This document shows, in pieces, positions 1-8,302 of a stretch of DNA of 64,000 nt. This stretch comes from Pedobacter sp. KBW06 (GTDB taxonomy: Bacteria > Bacteroidota > Bacteroidia > Sphingobacteriales > Sphingobacteriaceae): contig NZ_QAJL01000003.1 of NCBI RefSeq assembly GCF_003852525.1, positions 1,340,134-1,404,133 on the forward strand. Reading direction: 5' to 3'. Position numbers and translations under genes: made by a program. Each line of letters starts with the position of its first letter. Position 1 is the first letter of the stretch. A model generated the notes under the pieces. That model was given only the letters and a program-made list of their open reading frames with translations. It had not been told where the DNA came from and did not search any database.

Positions 1-39
1 TTTCCTATAAATAACTTCCGGGTAGATCCAATCCGGCTT

Positions 40-465
40 CTACCCTTTTTTAACCATTTTAAAATGCTGGATTCCGGCCTCTTCAAACTGCGGTCCTTCT
101 GCTACAAAGCCAAACCGGGCGTATAAAGGCATCGCTGTTAACTGCGCATTCAAATAAATATAATGTGCATCCTCAGGAAGGTCAGACAATGCAGCTGCCA
201 CCAATGCCTGTCCAATTCTTTTCCCCCTGAATTCCTTCAGCACCGCAAACCTTTCCAGCTTATAACCATTGTCTGTTTTTCTCCAGCGACAAGCACCACA
301 AGGCTGATTATCGATCAGGGCAAGAAAATGAACAGATTCCTCTTCATGCTCCCATTCCAGTTCAGGTGGACAATTTTGCTCCTCTACAAAGACCGTCTTT
401 CTGATCGCGAATACCTTTTCCAGTTCTTCTTTATTCGTTGCTTTATTTACAAACAGTGTTTCCAT
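40..465 (-). CDS. GNAT family N-acetyltransferase
   Basis: This 141-residue protein is a single-domain GNAT acetyltransferase, a cytosolic enzyme that moves an acetyl group from acetyl-CoA to an amine. The acetyl-CoA loop is seen as RGKRIGQA at residues 80-87, fitting the R/QxxGxG/A motif, and the C-terminal part has the usual YARFGF segment near 115-120. The N-terminal half (RKTVFVEEQ near 22-30) is of the type found in the YitI/ElaA-like GNAT branch. The substrate cannot be told. The ATG start leaves no overlap with a neighbour. The gene stands alone, with about 290 bases between it and the divergent secreted-protein gene. Confidence 0.85.
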   Translation of the reverse strand: METLFVNKATNKEELEKVFAIRKTVFVEEQNCPPELEWEHEEESVHFLALIDNQPCGACRWRKTDNGYKLERFAVLKEFRGKRIGQALVAAALSDLPEDAHYIYLNAQLTAMPLYARFGFVAEGPQFEEAGIQHFKMVKKG

Positions 466-667
466 ATTGAATCGATTTATACAAATATGCTAAAAATCTA
501 ATGGATGACCTTTCAGGAATCAAAAACAAGATTATATATAAAATTTTGCAATAAAACACACAATAATGACAGACACACAATAGCACTGAAATAACCAACA
601 AATCATTGTCATTCAAATACTTGATTAACAGGTCACATCTGTTTAAATTAGAGAAATGTCTTTAATT

Positions 668-686
668 CAGAGGGGGGATACCTCTG
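668..686 (+). other. Small stem-loop in leader of secreted protein gene
   Basis: CAGAGG and CCTCTG pair around a seven-base loop, about 70 bases ahead of the start codon at 759. The roughly 290-base region from 466 to 758 is AT-rich and holds nothing else I can name. The stem is short and has no T-run, so it is not a convincing terminator. Confidence 0.25.
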
Positions 687-758
687 TATTCTTCGTTTTA
701 CAGGGCTAAAAACAGCACTGAAAAACAGGAATTATATAGGACTAAACTGAAACAAAAG

Positions 759-2669
759 ATGAATAAAACTATTCTCACAGCCTTTTTATGTTGTTTTTTA
801 GGCTTCATTAACAAAACATCTTCACAGACCTGTCAGGGTAGCCTCGGCGATCCGGTTGTACACATTGATTTTGGAAGGGGCAGCAATTTCTTCGGCCCTC
901 CCTTAGGAAGCAATACCACCTATAACTATGTAGCCTCCGGACAGCCTTCCGATGGTTCCTATACCATTGAAAAGAGTGTAAACAGTGGCGGAGCCTGGTA
1001 TTTACTCCCCAATCATACTCCTAATGATCCAGATGGTTACCTGATGATGATCAATGCCAGTGTTACCCCTGGCATCTTTTACGAAACAGATGTAGCTACA
1101 GATTTATGCCCGAATACAACCTATGAATTTGCGGCCTGGGTATCGAACCTGCTGGTGTTTTCCGGGATCAAACCGAATCTGACTTTTATGATCCTGGCCA
1201 TGGACAACCAGGTATTGAGTACCTATAGTACGGGTGATATTGCCGAAAGCTCCGGCCCTACATGGAAACAATATGGATTTCTATTTTCTACACCTGCTAA
1301 TGTGAACAGGGTTAAGATCAGAATCATCAATAATGCAGCAGGTGGGACCGGAAATGACCTTGCACTGGACGACATTACCTTCAGGGCCTGTGGACCCGCC
1401 ATTACGGTCGGTCTGGACAACACCGGACAGACAGAAAAAATGATTTGTGAAGAAGGTAGTTCGCCCACAACGATTTCCGCCCAGGTAACAGGATCTGCAA
1501 ACCTTCAATACCTGTGGCAAAGGGATAGTGGCAGCGGCTGGATCGACCTGAATAATGAGACTTCCACACAAATGACCATTGCCGCGCAATCCCTCCCACC
1601 AGGCATTTACCAGTACCGCATGGTGATTGCCCAGGCAGCGAACTTTAGTTCGCCCGCATGCAGAACAGCCTCCCCAATCGTCAAGGTACAGGTAAATCCT
1701 ACGCCAAAGCCCAGCTTAGCCAATCAGCAAAGGGTTTGCGTTGGAAATGTAATTACCCTGGAACTCAATGGTACAACAGGCACCTACTCCTGGACCGGGC
1801 CTAATAATTTCAGTTCAACGGAACGGTCACCGGTAATTGAAAAAGCGACATTGGCCCATTCCGGAGTTTACCAGGTAACTGTAACTTCTGCAGGTTGTTC
1901 TGCGACTGCTCAAACCTATATTGAAGTCTTTCCTCTAAAGATTGCAGCTGTTGATCAACAGGATGTCTCGATTTGTAAAGGCACTTCAGTTACCTTGCGC
2001 GCATCCGGCGGAACGACCTATAAATGGGCCCCGGCAGAAGGATTGTCCGCTACCGATGTAGCCAACCCAATTGCCTCCCCCGGCATTACCACGGTATACG
2101 GGGTCACCGTTTCCAATGGTGCCTGCGAAAGTACGGCTTATGTCGTTGTAAATGTCTTAAAAGAAGTAATGGCTGATGCAGGAAGCAACAGGGCGATAAT
2201 TGAAGGACAATCCATCACGCTGAATGGTAAAGTTTCCGGCGATCATGTCCGTTATTTCTGGACTCCTTCCAATTATCTGGATGATCCCTCAAAACTAAAC
2301 CCGATCGCCAGTCCGCCTGAAGACATCACCTATACCCTGAACGTCTGGTCTGAGGAGGGTTGTCCAGGCAGTACAGCTGATGTTTCGATTAAAGTATATA
2401 AGAAACTGGAAATCCCGAATACCATTACCCCCAACGGGGATGGTATCAATGACATCTGGAATATTGCCGCACTGGAATCCTACCCCGGGGCGGAGGTAAA
2501 GATTGTAAACCGTTACGGCGAACGGATTTTTAGTTCCGGATCTTCCGGTCCGAAAAGCTGGGATGGGAAACGCAAAGGAGTAAATGTCCCGGTAGGGACC
2601 TATTACTATATGATCGACCTGCACGACGGACAAAAAATCCTCACCGGGTCTATTACGATCTTAAGGTAA
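759..2669 (+). CDS. Secreted Ig-like repeat protein with T9SS C-terminal domain
   Basis: This 636-residue protein starts with a Sec signal peptide (about residues 1-22). A beta-rich N-terminal domain with cysteines (about 25-210) is followed by several Ig/PKD-like repeats (about 220-545), some containing the W/Y-tether pattern of cell-surface adhesins. The last 90 residues (from about 548) form a gliding-motility-associated domain of the CHU_C type: TPNGDGINDIW opens it, and WDGKRKGVNVPVGTYYY lies near the end. That domain is a known sorting signal for type IX secretion in Bacteroidota. The protein is therefore probably exported to the surface or medium as an adhesin or binding protein. No catalytic motif is seen. 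It converges on the aldolase gene, with a shared hairpin terminator between them. Confidence 0.85.
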   Translation: MNKTILTAFLCCFLGFINKTSSQTCQGSLGDPVVHIDFGRGSNFFGPPLGSNTTYNYVASGQPSDGSYTIEKSVNSGGAWYLLPNHTPNDPDGYLMMINASVTPGIFYETDVATDLCPNTTYEFAAWVSNLLVFSGIKPNLTFMILAMDNQVLSTYSTGDIAESSGPTWKQYGFLFSTPANVNRVKIRIINNAAGGTGNDLALDDITFRACGPAITVGLDNTGQTEKMICEEGSSPTTISAQVTGSANLQYLWQRDSGSGWIDLNNETSTQMTIAAQSLPPGIYQYRMVIAQAANFSSPACRTASPIVKVQVNPTPKPSLANQQRVCVGNVITLELNGTTGTYSWTGPNNFSSTERSPVIEKATLAHSGVYQVTVTSAGCSATAQTYIEVFPLKIAAVDQQDVSICKGTSVTLRASGGTTYKWAPAEGLSATDVANPIASPGITTVYGVTVSNGACESTAYVVVNVLKEVMADAGSNRAIIEGQSITLNGKVSGDHVRYFWTPSNYLDDPSKLNPIASPPEDITYTLNVWSEEGCPGSTADVSIKVYKKLEIPNTITPNGDGINDIWNIAALESYPGAEVKIVNRYGERIFSSGSSGPKSWDGKRKGVNVPVGTYYYMIDLHDGQKILTGSITILR

Positions 2670-2711
2670 ATACAACCCTGAAAAGTAAGATAACCGCTAA
2701 AAAGTCACTAC

Positions 2712-2747
2712 AAAAAAGCGCGCTGAAAACAAATTCAGCGCGCTTTT
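2712..2747. terminator. Bidirectional rho-independent terminator
   Basis: The stem GCGCGCTGAA/TTCAGCGCGC surrounds a six-base loop, with an A-run on the left and TTTT on the right. It can therefore end transcription of both the secreted-protein gene (plus strand) and the aldolase gene (minus strand). Confidence 0.85.
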
Positions 2748-2764
2748 AAACTCGTCAATAAAAC

Positions 2765-3844
2765 TTATAGTTTATCGCTTGCGTCTTTACAGTTTAAATC
2801 TTCAAAAGCCTGAGTTAAACGTTTAACAAAAGCTTCTTCACCTTTACGTAACCATACGCGTGGATCATAATATTTCTTATTTGGTTTATCTTCTCCATCA
2901 GGATTACCGATCTGGCCTTGAAGATAAGCTTCATTCGCTGTGTAATAATCTAAGATACCTTCCCAGAATGCCCATTGCATATCTGTATCGATATTCATTT
3001 TGATTGCTCCGTAAGAGATCGCTTCTCTGATTTCTTCCTGAGAAGAGCCTGATCCGCCATGGAATACAAAGTTGATAGGTTTTTCAGCAGTCAATCCGAA
3101 TTTTTCTTTGATAAAGTCCTGAGAGTTTTTAAGAATTACCGGTTGTAATTTTACATTACCTGGTTTATAAACTCCGTGAACATTACCAAAAGCAGCAGCT
3201 ACAGTGAATTTATCACTTACTTTACTCAATTCTTCGTAAGCATAAGCTACTTCTGAAGGCTGAGTATATAATTTAGAGCTATCTACATCACTGTTGTCTA
3301 CACCATCTTCTTCACCACCTGTTACACCAAGTTCGATTTCAATGGTCATTCCCATCTTGGCCATACGGGCAAGATATTTAGCCGAGATCTCCATGTTTTC
3401 TTCGATAGGCTCTTCAGATAAATCAAGCATATGAGAAGAGAACAATGGTTTGCCGTGCTCTGCGAAGAATTTTTCTCCATGGTCCAGCAATCCGTCGATC
3501 CATGGTAATAATTTCTTAGCCGCATGATCCGTATGTAATACGACTGCAACACCATAATGTTCCGCTAATAAATGAACGTGTTTAGCAGCAGATACCGCAC
3601 CCAATACACAGGCATTTAAGTTATCATTATTCAATGTCTTTCCTGCGTAAAACTGAGCACCGCCATTTGACAGCTGAATCATAACAGGTGAATTAACCGC
3701 CTTAGCCGTTTCCATTACCGCATTAATGGTATTGGTACCGGTAACATTAACTGCAGGTAATGCAAACTGATGTTTTTTAGCCTGTTCAAATAGTTCCTGA
3801 ACGGCATCTCCGTAAATTACGCCTTTATAGCCTTTTAAACTCAT
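2765..3844 (-). CDS. fbaA: Class II fructose-bisphosphate aldolase
   Basis: This cytosolic glycolytic and gluconeogenic enzyme splits fructose 1,6-bisphosphate into glyceraldehyde 3-phosphate and dihydroxyacetone phosphate using zinc. The 359 residues match the length of the E. coli FbaA type. The metal and catalytic segment LHTDHAAK lies at about 103-110. The class II motifs IEIELGVTGGEEDG and FHGGSGSS and the C-terminal NIDTDMQWAFWEG are all present. It starts at an ATG next to a likely promoter -7 box. The gene is monocistronic, with a bidirectional terminator just downstream. No odd residues are seen. Confidence 0.97.
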   Translation of the reverse strand: MSLKGYKGVIYGDAVQELFEQAKKHQFALPAVNVTGTNTINAVMETAKAVNSPVMIQLSNGGAQFYAGKTLNNDNLNACVLGAVSAAKHVHLLAEHYGVAVVLHTDHAAKKLLPWIDGLLDHGEKFFAEHGKPLFSSHMLDLSEEPIEENMEISAKYLARMAKMGMTIEIELGVTGGEEDGVDNSDVDSSKLYTQPSEVAYAYEELSKVSDKFTVAAAFGNVHGVYKPGNVKLQPVILKNSQDFIKEKFGLTAEKPINFVFHGGSGSSQEEIREAISYGAIKMNIDTDMQWAFWEGILDYYTANEAYLQGQIGNPDGEDKPNKKYYDPRVWLRKGEEAFVKRLTQAFEDLNCKDASDKL

Positions 3845-3892
3845 TTTTTATAATTTTTTATATGCCGAAGTTATGAAAAATATCACGCTGAC

Positions 3893-3900
3893 CAAATCTA
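3893..3900 (-). promoter_or_regulatory. Candidate -7 promoter box for fbaA
   Basis: Read on the minus strand the site is TAGATTTG, a full match to the Bacteroidota -7 consensus TAnnTTTG, about 50 bases upstream of the fbaA ATG. The -33 element is not clear. Confidence 0.5.
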
Positions 3901-3952
3901 AGGACAACAAAATCTAAACTTATTTAATAACTTTAACCCGACACATCTTATT

Positions 3953-4216
3953 ATGCTACAGACCTTATTCACTTGCATTGGCTGGCTTGGAGTCATATTC
4001 TGTACTTTGGGCTATTTCTTATTAAGCGTCAAGATCCTCACCGCAGAATCCCGGATTTTTCAATTACTGAACATTATTGGCGGGCTTTGCCTCGTGACCA
4101 TTGCACTGGAAAGTAATGACCTGCCAAATGCCGTAGCAAACCTGCTTTGGATGTTTATAGGTCTGTATGCACTTGGCCGTCAACTAAAAACTCAACGGAA
4201 TCCGTCGAAGAAATAG
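3953..4216 (+). CDS. Small membrane protein, CBU_0592-like
   Basis: This 87-residue protein is mostly hydrophobic, with three likely membrane helices (about 5-26, 36-53 and 58-76) and a basic tail. The pattern of a WxG start, GYFLLS near residue 20, an N-x3-G segment in the second helix and a W in the third resembles the CBU_0592 family of small inner-membrane proteins of unknown function. The 3' end overlaps the convergent TetR gene by 62 bases. Each gene's last codons are thus antisense to the other. I cannot assign a role. Confidence 0.6.
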   Translation: MLQTLFTCIGWLGVIFCTLGYFLLSVKILTAESRIFQLLNIIGGLCLVTIALESNDLPNAVANLLWMFIGLYALGRQLKTQRNPSKK

Positions 4217-4811
4217 CAGGTGCGATCCCTAAAACCTGATAAGCCTTATTTTTATAATAATCCAGCCGCTCCCCGTAAGCCTGCTTATCGCTCTCCAGAG
4301 AAAGGTAAAAATAAGCGCCGTCTACCAATACAAAAATTAAATCAGCAGTCCCCTGAGGATCTGAAATCTTTAACATATTCGCCTTATTGCATTGATCGAT
4401 GATTGTTGCCAGCGTAAACCGAAGCGAATCGAGAATCGCTTTATATTTGACCTTAATCTTCTTCTCCCGGAACGCCAGGGCATAAAAGGTATAGAAAAGC
4501 CCATCATCAAAAAGGAGGTTCCATTTTTTGGAGAAGAGCATTTCTATTGTTTTCTGCAGGTCCGCAATCGTAACCCCTTTCTTTTGTTCTACTGTAAAAA
4601 TCAGCAGATACCTTTCTAAGATGTAATCTATGAGTGCGTAAGTCAGGTCTTCCTTAGTCTCAAAATAATGGATCACAAGGCTTGGATTAATGTCCATCAC
4701 CTTCGCAATTTTTGCAATTGAGGTATTCTCGTACCCCTCTTTTTTGGCAACCTTATAAAACACTTTTATAATTTCCCGCTGTCTTTCTTCCTTAAGACTT
4801 TTTCTGCCCAT
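4155..4811 (-). CDS. TetR/AcrR family transcriptional regulator
   Basis: This 218-residue protein has an N-terminal TetR helix-turn-helix (about residues 10-56), including the recognition-helix stretch MDINPSLVIHYFETKEDL. A helical ligand-binding domain follows. TetR proteins usually repress neighbouring genes and let go on binding a small ligand. It is transcribed away from the SusC/SusD pair that starts at 5005. The 193-base divergent gap holds an inverted repeat (4880-4897) that may be its operator. The ligand is unknown. The 3' end overlaps the convergent small membrane protein gene. Confidence 0.9.
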   Translation of the reverse strand: MGRKSLKEERQREIIKVFYKVAKKEGYENTSIAKIAKVMDINPSLVIHYFETKEDLTYALIDYILERYLLIFTVEQKKGVTIADLQKTIEMLFSKKWNLLFDDGLFYTFYALAFREKKIKVKYKAILDSLRFTLATIIDQCNKANMLKISDPQGTADLIFVLVDGAYFYLSLESDKQAYGERLDYYKNKAYQVLGIAPAISSTDSVEFLVDGQVHTDL

Positions 4812-4879
4812 ACTGTTTAATAGTTCTGATACGGCAAACTACTCAAAAGTAATGTTATCACACAAATTTATTTTAATAG

Positions 4880-4897
4880 ATTGAATGAATGTTCAAT
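4880..4897. promoter_or_regulatory. Candidate TetR operator between divergent genes
   Basis: ATTGAA and TTCAAT flank a six-base centre (TGAATG), an imperfect palindrome typical in size for TetR sites. It lies 69 bases from the regulator start and 108 bases from the SusC start. Assignment to the TetR protein rests on position only. Confidence 0.4.
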
Positions 4898-5004
4898 TAA
4901 ATTATTAATTTGATCTTAACATTGAAATAACATGAGCACAAGAACTTAGCGCCGCCTTGAAGGGGATAAATTTCTAACCAAACAAACTTAATATTAATGT
5001 TATT

Positions 5005-8000
5005 ATGAAAAAAAAATTACCATTTTCTCCCGAATGGAGGAACAAGGTGTATCCATTATTTTGGACGATCTGCCTCCTGCTGAGCAGCACCATTAGCTTT
5101 GCACAGACCATCACTTTAAAGGGTGTAGTTAAAGATGCGGAAAGCAACGGTCCCATTCCTTCGGTCAATGTCAGTGTAAAAGGAAGTACGCTGCGGGCCA
5201 GTACAGATGTAAACGGAAATTACACCCTGAATCAGGTCCCTTCCGGATCAGTCATCCTTTTTACCTACATTGGATACAAACAGGAAGAAAGAAAACTTAG
5301 CGGACAAACCCAACTTAACATCAGCCTGAGTCCGGATTACGGTAAACTAGATGAAGTCGTTGTAGTCGGTTTCGGAAGCAAGAAAAAGATAAACATTGCA
5401 GGAGCAATAGACCAGATTTCAGGTAAAGCCCTGGAATCCCGCCCTGCAGCCAATGTCGTACAGGCACTTCAGGGGTTGAGCCCGGGCCTGAACATCACCT
5501 ATGGTGGCGGCGCACCGGGAACAGTACCTGTCATCAATATCAGGGGTTATACTTCCATTAACGGAGGATCTCCTTTAGTCGTTATTGATGGGATTCCTGC
5601 CACGAGTACCGATGATATGCTCCGCTTAAATCCTTCGGATATCTCTTCATTTACGGTATTGAGAGATGCGGCCTCAGCAGCGATTTATGGCGCCAGAGCA
5701 GCCTTTGGAGTGATTCTGATCACGACAAAACAAGGGGCCATTGGTAAACAAACCATCAGCTATAACACTTATGCCTCATGGGGGAAACCTACCCTCCTGC
5801 CTAAACCGGTAACCGATCCTTATATTTTTTCGAGGGTTTTGGAAACGGCCACAGACAATACCCCATGGGATTATGTAAATTATTCAGATGAGCATTACCG
5901 CTGGGCAAAGGAAAGATCTGAAAATCCTTCCATTGCAGATACCAGAATCAACCCCAATGACCCTACAAAATGGGCATATATGGGGAGCAACGACTGGTAT
6001 GATTACTTCTTTAATAAAGCCAGTTTCTCTCAAAACCATTCCCTTGCCTTTTCAGGTGGAGTGAGTATCAACGAGAAACCATTAAGCTATTACCTTTCTG
6101 CCGATTATACCAAAGAGAATGGATTAAATAAGCTGACAGACGATTTCTGGGATAGATACGGACTGCGTTCCAAGCTTGGTTTCTCTCCCTTAAACTGGCT
6201 TAAACTCGACAATAACCTGAACGTTTACGAGACAAAAAAGGCATTGCCAAATGCCAGCATCACCGACCTTTATTACTTACGTCCAACGGATGTCGCTAAA
6301 AATCCGGACGGAACCTGGGCAAATACTGCCGCAGGTACCCTGGCAGCCCGTTTAACAGATGGTGGAAAGAACGTAGAGAATATGATCGGATTCCAGAACA
6401 TCACCAGTGCAACCGCTACCTTTTTGAATGGCGACCTGCAGGTAAACGGAGACGCCTCTTTTAAAAGAGAACTTTGGAAATACCATTTCGATTCCAAGAA
6501 ATATAACATTGGCTACGGTCCGAATGATGTCAGACTGGAAGGCGGCAATGGCTTTGTGACAGAAAACAATGGTTATTTGTATACCAATGCGTTTAACTTA
6601 TACACCACCTACAAAAAGACCATCGGCGATCATTTCTTCAGTGCCATGGCCGGTTACAATAGTGAAAACTACCGCTACTCAACGGTTAACGCCTCAAGAC
6701 AAGGACTGATCTCTTCTTCATTGCCTTACCTGAGCTTAACCAATGGAGAAATGAGCGTTGGGGCAGGCTACCAGGCCTACGCCACAACAAGCGCATTTAG
6801 CCGTTTAAATTATACCTTCAAAGAACGTTATATCTTAGAGGCGACAGGAAGATATGATGGGTCCTCCCGCTTTCCGGTTTCCAGACGCTGGGGATTCTTT
6901 CCTTCGGTTTCCGGCGCATGGATTGCAAGCGCGGAAGAGTTCTTTCAACCACTTGCCAAAGTGCTTTCCACTTTCAAACTCCGGACCTCTTATGGAAATC
7001 TTGGAAATCAAAACCCCTCTTCTGATCCATACCTGAGAGATTTTGGATACATCCAGACTTTGCCTGCAGGCCTTTCACCATATCTGATCAATGGAAGTCA
7101 GCAACAGGTCATTACCAATGCCCCTGCCCTGGCGGTAGATCCGAACACCTATACCTGGGAAAAAGTATCAACATTGAACATGGGTACGGACATCGGACTG
7201 TTTAAAGACAAGTTCCTCATTGCATTTGATTATTTCATTCGTGATACTAAGGGGATGCTCACAGCAGCACAGGAATTACCCGGCGTCCTTGGAACAGCTG
7301 TGCCTAAGCAAAATGCAGCAAATTTGAGAACAAAAGGCTGGGAAATCTCTATCACTTACAGAGACCGCTTTGACCTGGGTTCCAAACCTTTCAGTTTCGA
7401 AACGAAGTTTACGCTTGCCGATTCCCGTGCGATGATCACCAAATTCAAAAATGATCAGATGCTCTTTTCTAATTACAGGGAAGGCCAATACATTGGCGAA
7501 ATCTGGGGATTACAGAATGATGGATTGTTTCAGAACAAAGAAGAAATTGCCGCTTTAAATCAAAAGAGCATTGTGCCATGGGGAGCCCTGGACATCGTTC
7601 CCGGCTGGCCTAAATATAAAGACCTGAACGGAGATCAAAAGATAGAAAAAGGCCTGAGCAGTAAAGACCCGAAAGACCTTAGAATTATTGGTAACAGTAC
7701 AGACCGCTATACGGTTGGTGCAAATCTGAATATGGACTGGAATGGTTTCGATTTGGGAATCTTCCTTCAGGGTGTTCTGAAAAGAGATTTCTACCCGCAT
7801 CATTACCTGTTCTGGGGACCTTATCAGCAGCCTTATGCCAACGTATACCCGTGGAACCTGAACTTTTACCGAGGCGCGGCTGATTCTCCGGAGCAAAGGG
7901 CAAAACACTCTGCTTCCTATATCGCTGCCGGTCTTGCCGATGCAAATCTTAATCCGGAATATCCGGTATTGCAATCCTGGCTGGCAGATGCCAACAATGG

Positions 8001-8268
8001 CCAGGGCTTAGACATCCCGCAAACAAAATACCTGTTGAATGGAGCTTACCTGAGAATTAAAAACATATCACTGGGTTATACCCTGCCTGCACAGCTCACC
8101 AAACGTCTTAAACTTGGCCGTCTTCGTGTGTATGTATCCGGAGAAAACCTTTATGAATTCTCTACAATCAAGAAATATGTAGATCCGGAAGCGGTAAACC
8201 AGGGTTCAAGTGCCTGGGCCTACCCTTTTCAGAGAAAGTATGCAGTTGGTCTGAATCTGGACTTTTAA
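5005..8268 (+). CDS. SusC/RagA-type TonB-dependent outer membrane transporter
   Basis: This 1087-residue outer-membrane beta-barrel transporter is powered by TonB. A signal peptide (about 1-35, ending near FAQ) is followed by a carboxypeptidase-regulatory-like domain (about 37-115, ending in the GYKQEE region), then the plug domain (about 125-245). The plug holds the SusC signature VVIDGIPA and the DAASAAIYGARAAFGVILITTK stretch. The rest is barrel, ending in a terminal phenylalanine. There is no STN domain, unlike the three SusC proteins near 31-54 kb, so no sigma-factor signalling is expected. It pairs with the SusD gene 34 bases downstream. No degradative enzyme follows, so the ligand cannot be guessed. 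The divergent TetR gene is the obvious candidate regulator. Confidence 0.95.
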   Translation: MKKKLPFSPEWRNKVYPLFWTICLLLSSTISFAQTITLKGVVKDAESNGPIPSVNVSVKGSTLRASTDVNGNYTLNQVPSGSVILFTYIGYKQEERKLSGQTQLNISLSPDYGKLDEVVVVGFGSKKKINIAGAIDQISGKALESRPAANVVQALQGLSPGLNITYGGGAPGTVPVINIRGYTSINGGSPLVVIDGIPATSTDDMLRLNPSDISSFTVLRDAASAAIYGARAAFGVILITTKQGAIGKQTISYNTYASWGKPTLLPKPVTDPYIFSRVLETATDNTPWDYVNYSDEHYRWAKERSENPSIADTRINPNDPTKWAYMGSNDWYDYFFNKASFSQNHSLAFSGGVSINEKPLSYYLSADYTKENGLNKLTDDFWDRYGLRSKLGFSPLNWLKLDNNLNVYETKKALPNASITDLYYLRPTDVAKNPDGTWANTAAGTLAARLTDGGKNVENMIGFQNITSATATFLNGDLQVNGDASFKRELWKYHFDSKKYNIGYGPNDVRLEGGNGFVTENNGYLYTNAFNLYTTYKKTIGDHFFSAMAGYNSENYRYSTVNASRQGLISSSLPYLSLTNGEMSVGAGYQAYATTSAFSRLNYTFKERYILEATGRYDGSSRFPVSRRWGFFPSVSGAWIASAEEFFQPLAKVLSTFKLRTSYGNLGNQNPSSDPYLRDFGYIQTLPAGLSPYLINGSQQQVITNAPALAVDPNTYTWEKVSTLNMGTDIGLFKDKFLIAFDYFIRDTKGMLTAAQELPGVLGTAVPKQNAANLRTKGWEISITYRDRFDLGSKPFSFETKFTLADSRAMITKFKNDQMLFSNYREGQYIGEIWGLQNDGLFQNKEEIAALNQKSIVPWGALDIVPGWPKYKDLNGDQKIEKGLSSKDPKDLRIIGNSTDRYTVGANLNMDWNGFDLGIFLQGVLKRDFYPHHYLFWGPYQQPYANVYPWNLNFYRGAADSPEQRAKHSASYIAAGLADANLNPEYPVLQSWLADANNGQGLDIPQTKYLLNGAYLRIKNISLGYTLPAQLTKRLKLGRLRVYVSGENLYEFSTIKKYVDPEAVNQGSSAWAYPFQRKYAVGLNLDF

Positions 8269-8302
8269 CCATCAGGTATTCATCATTATTAAAAAATCAG
8301 TC

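Noticed and set aside
2814-2827. Perfect palindrome GTTAAACGTTTAAC
   Set aside because: It lies inside the fbaA coding region, where codon use explains it, far from any promoter.
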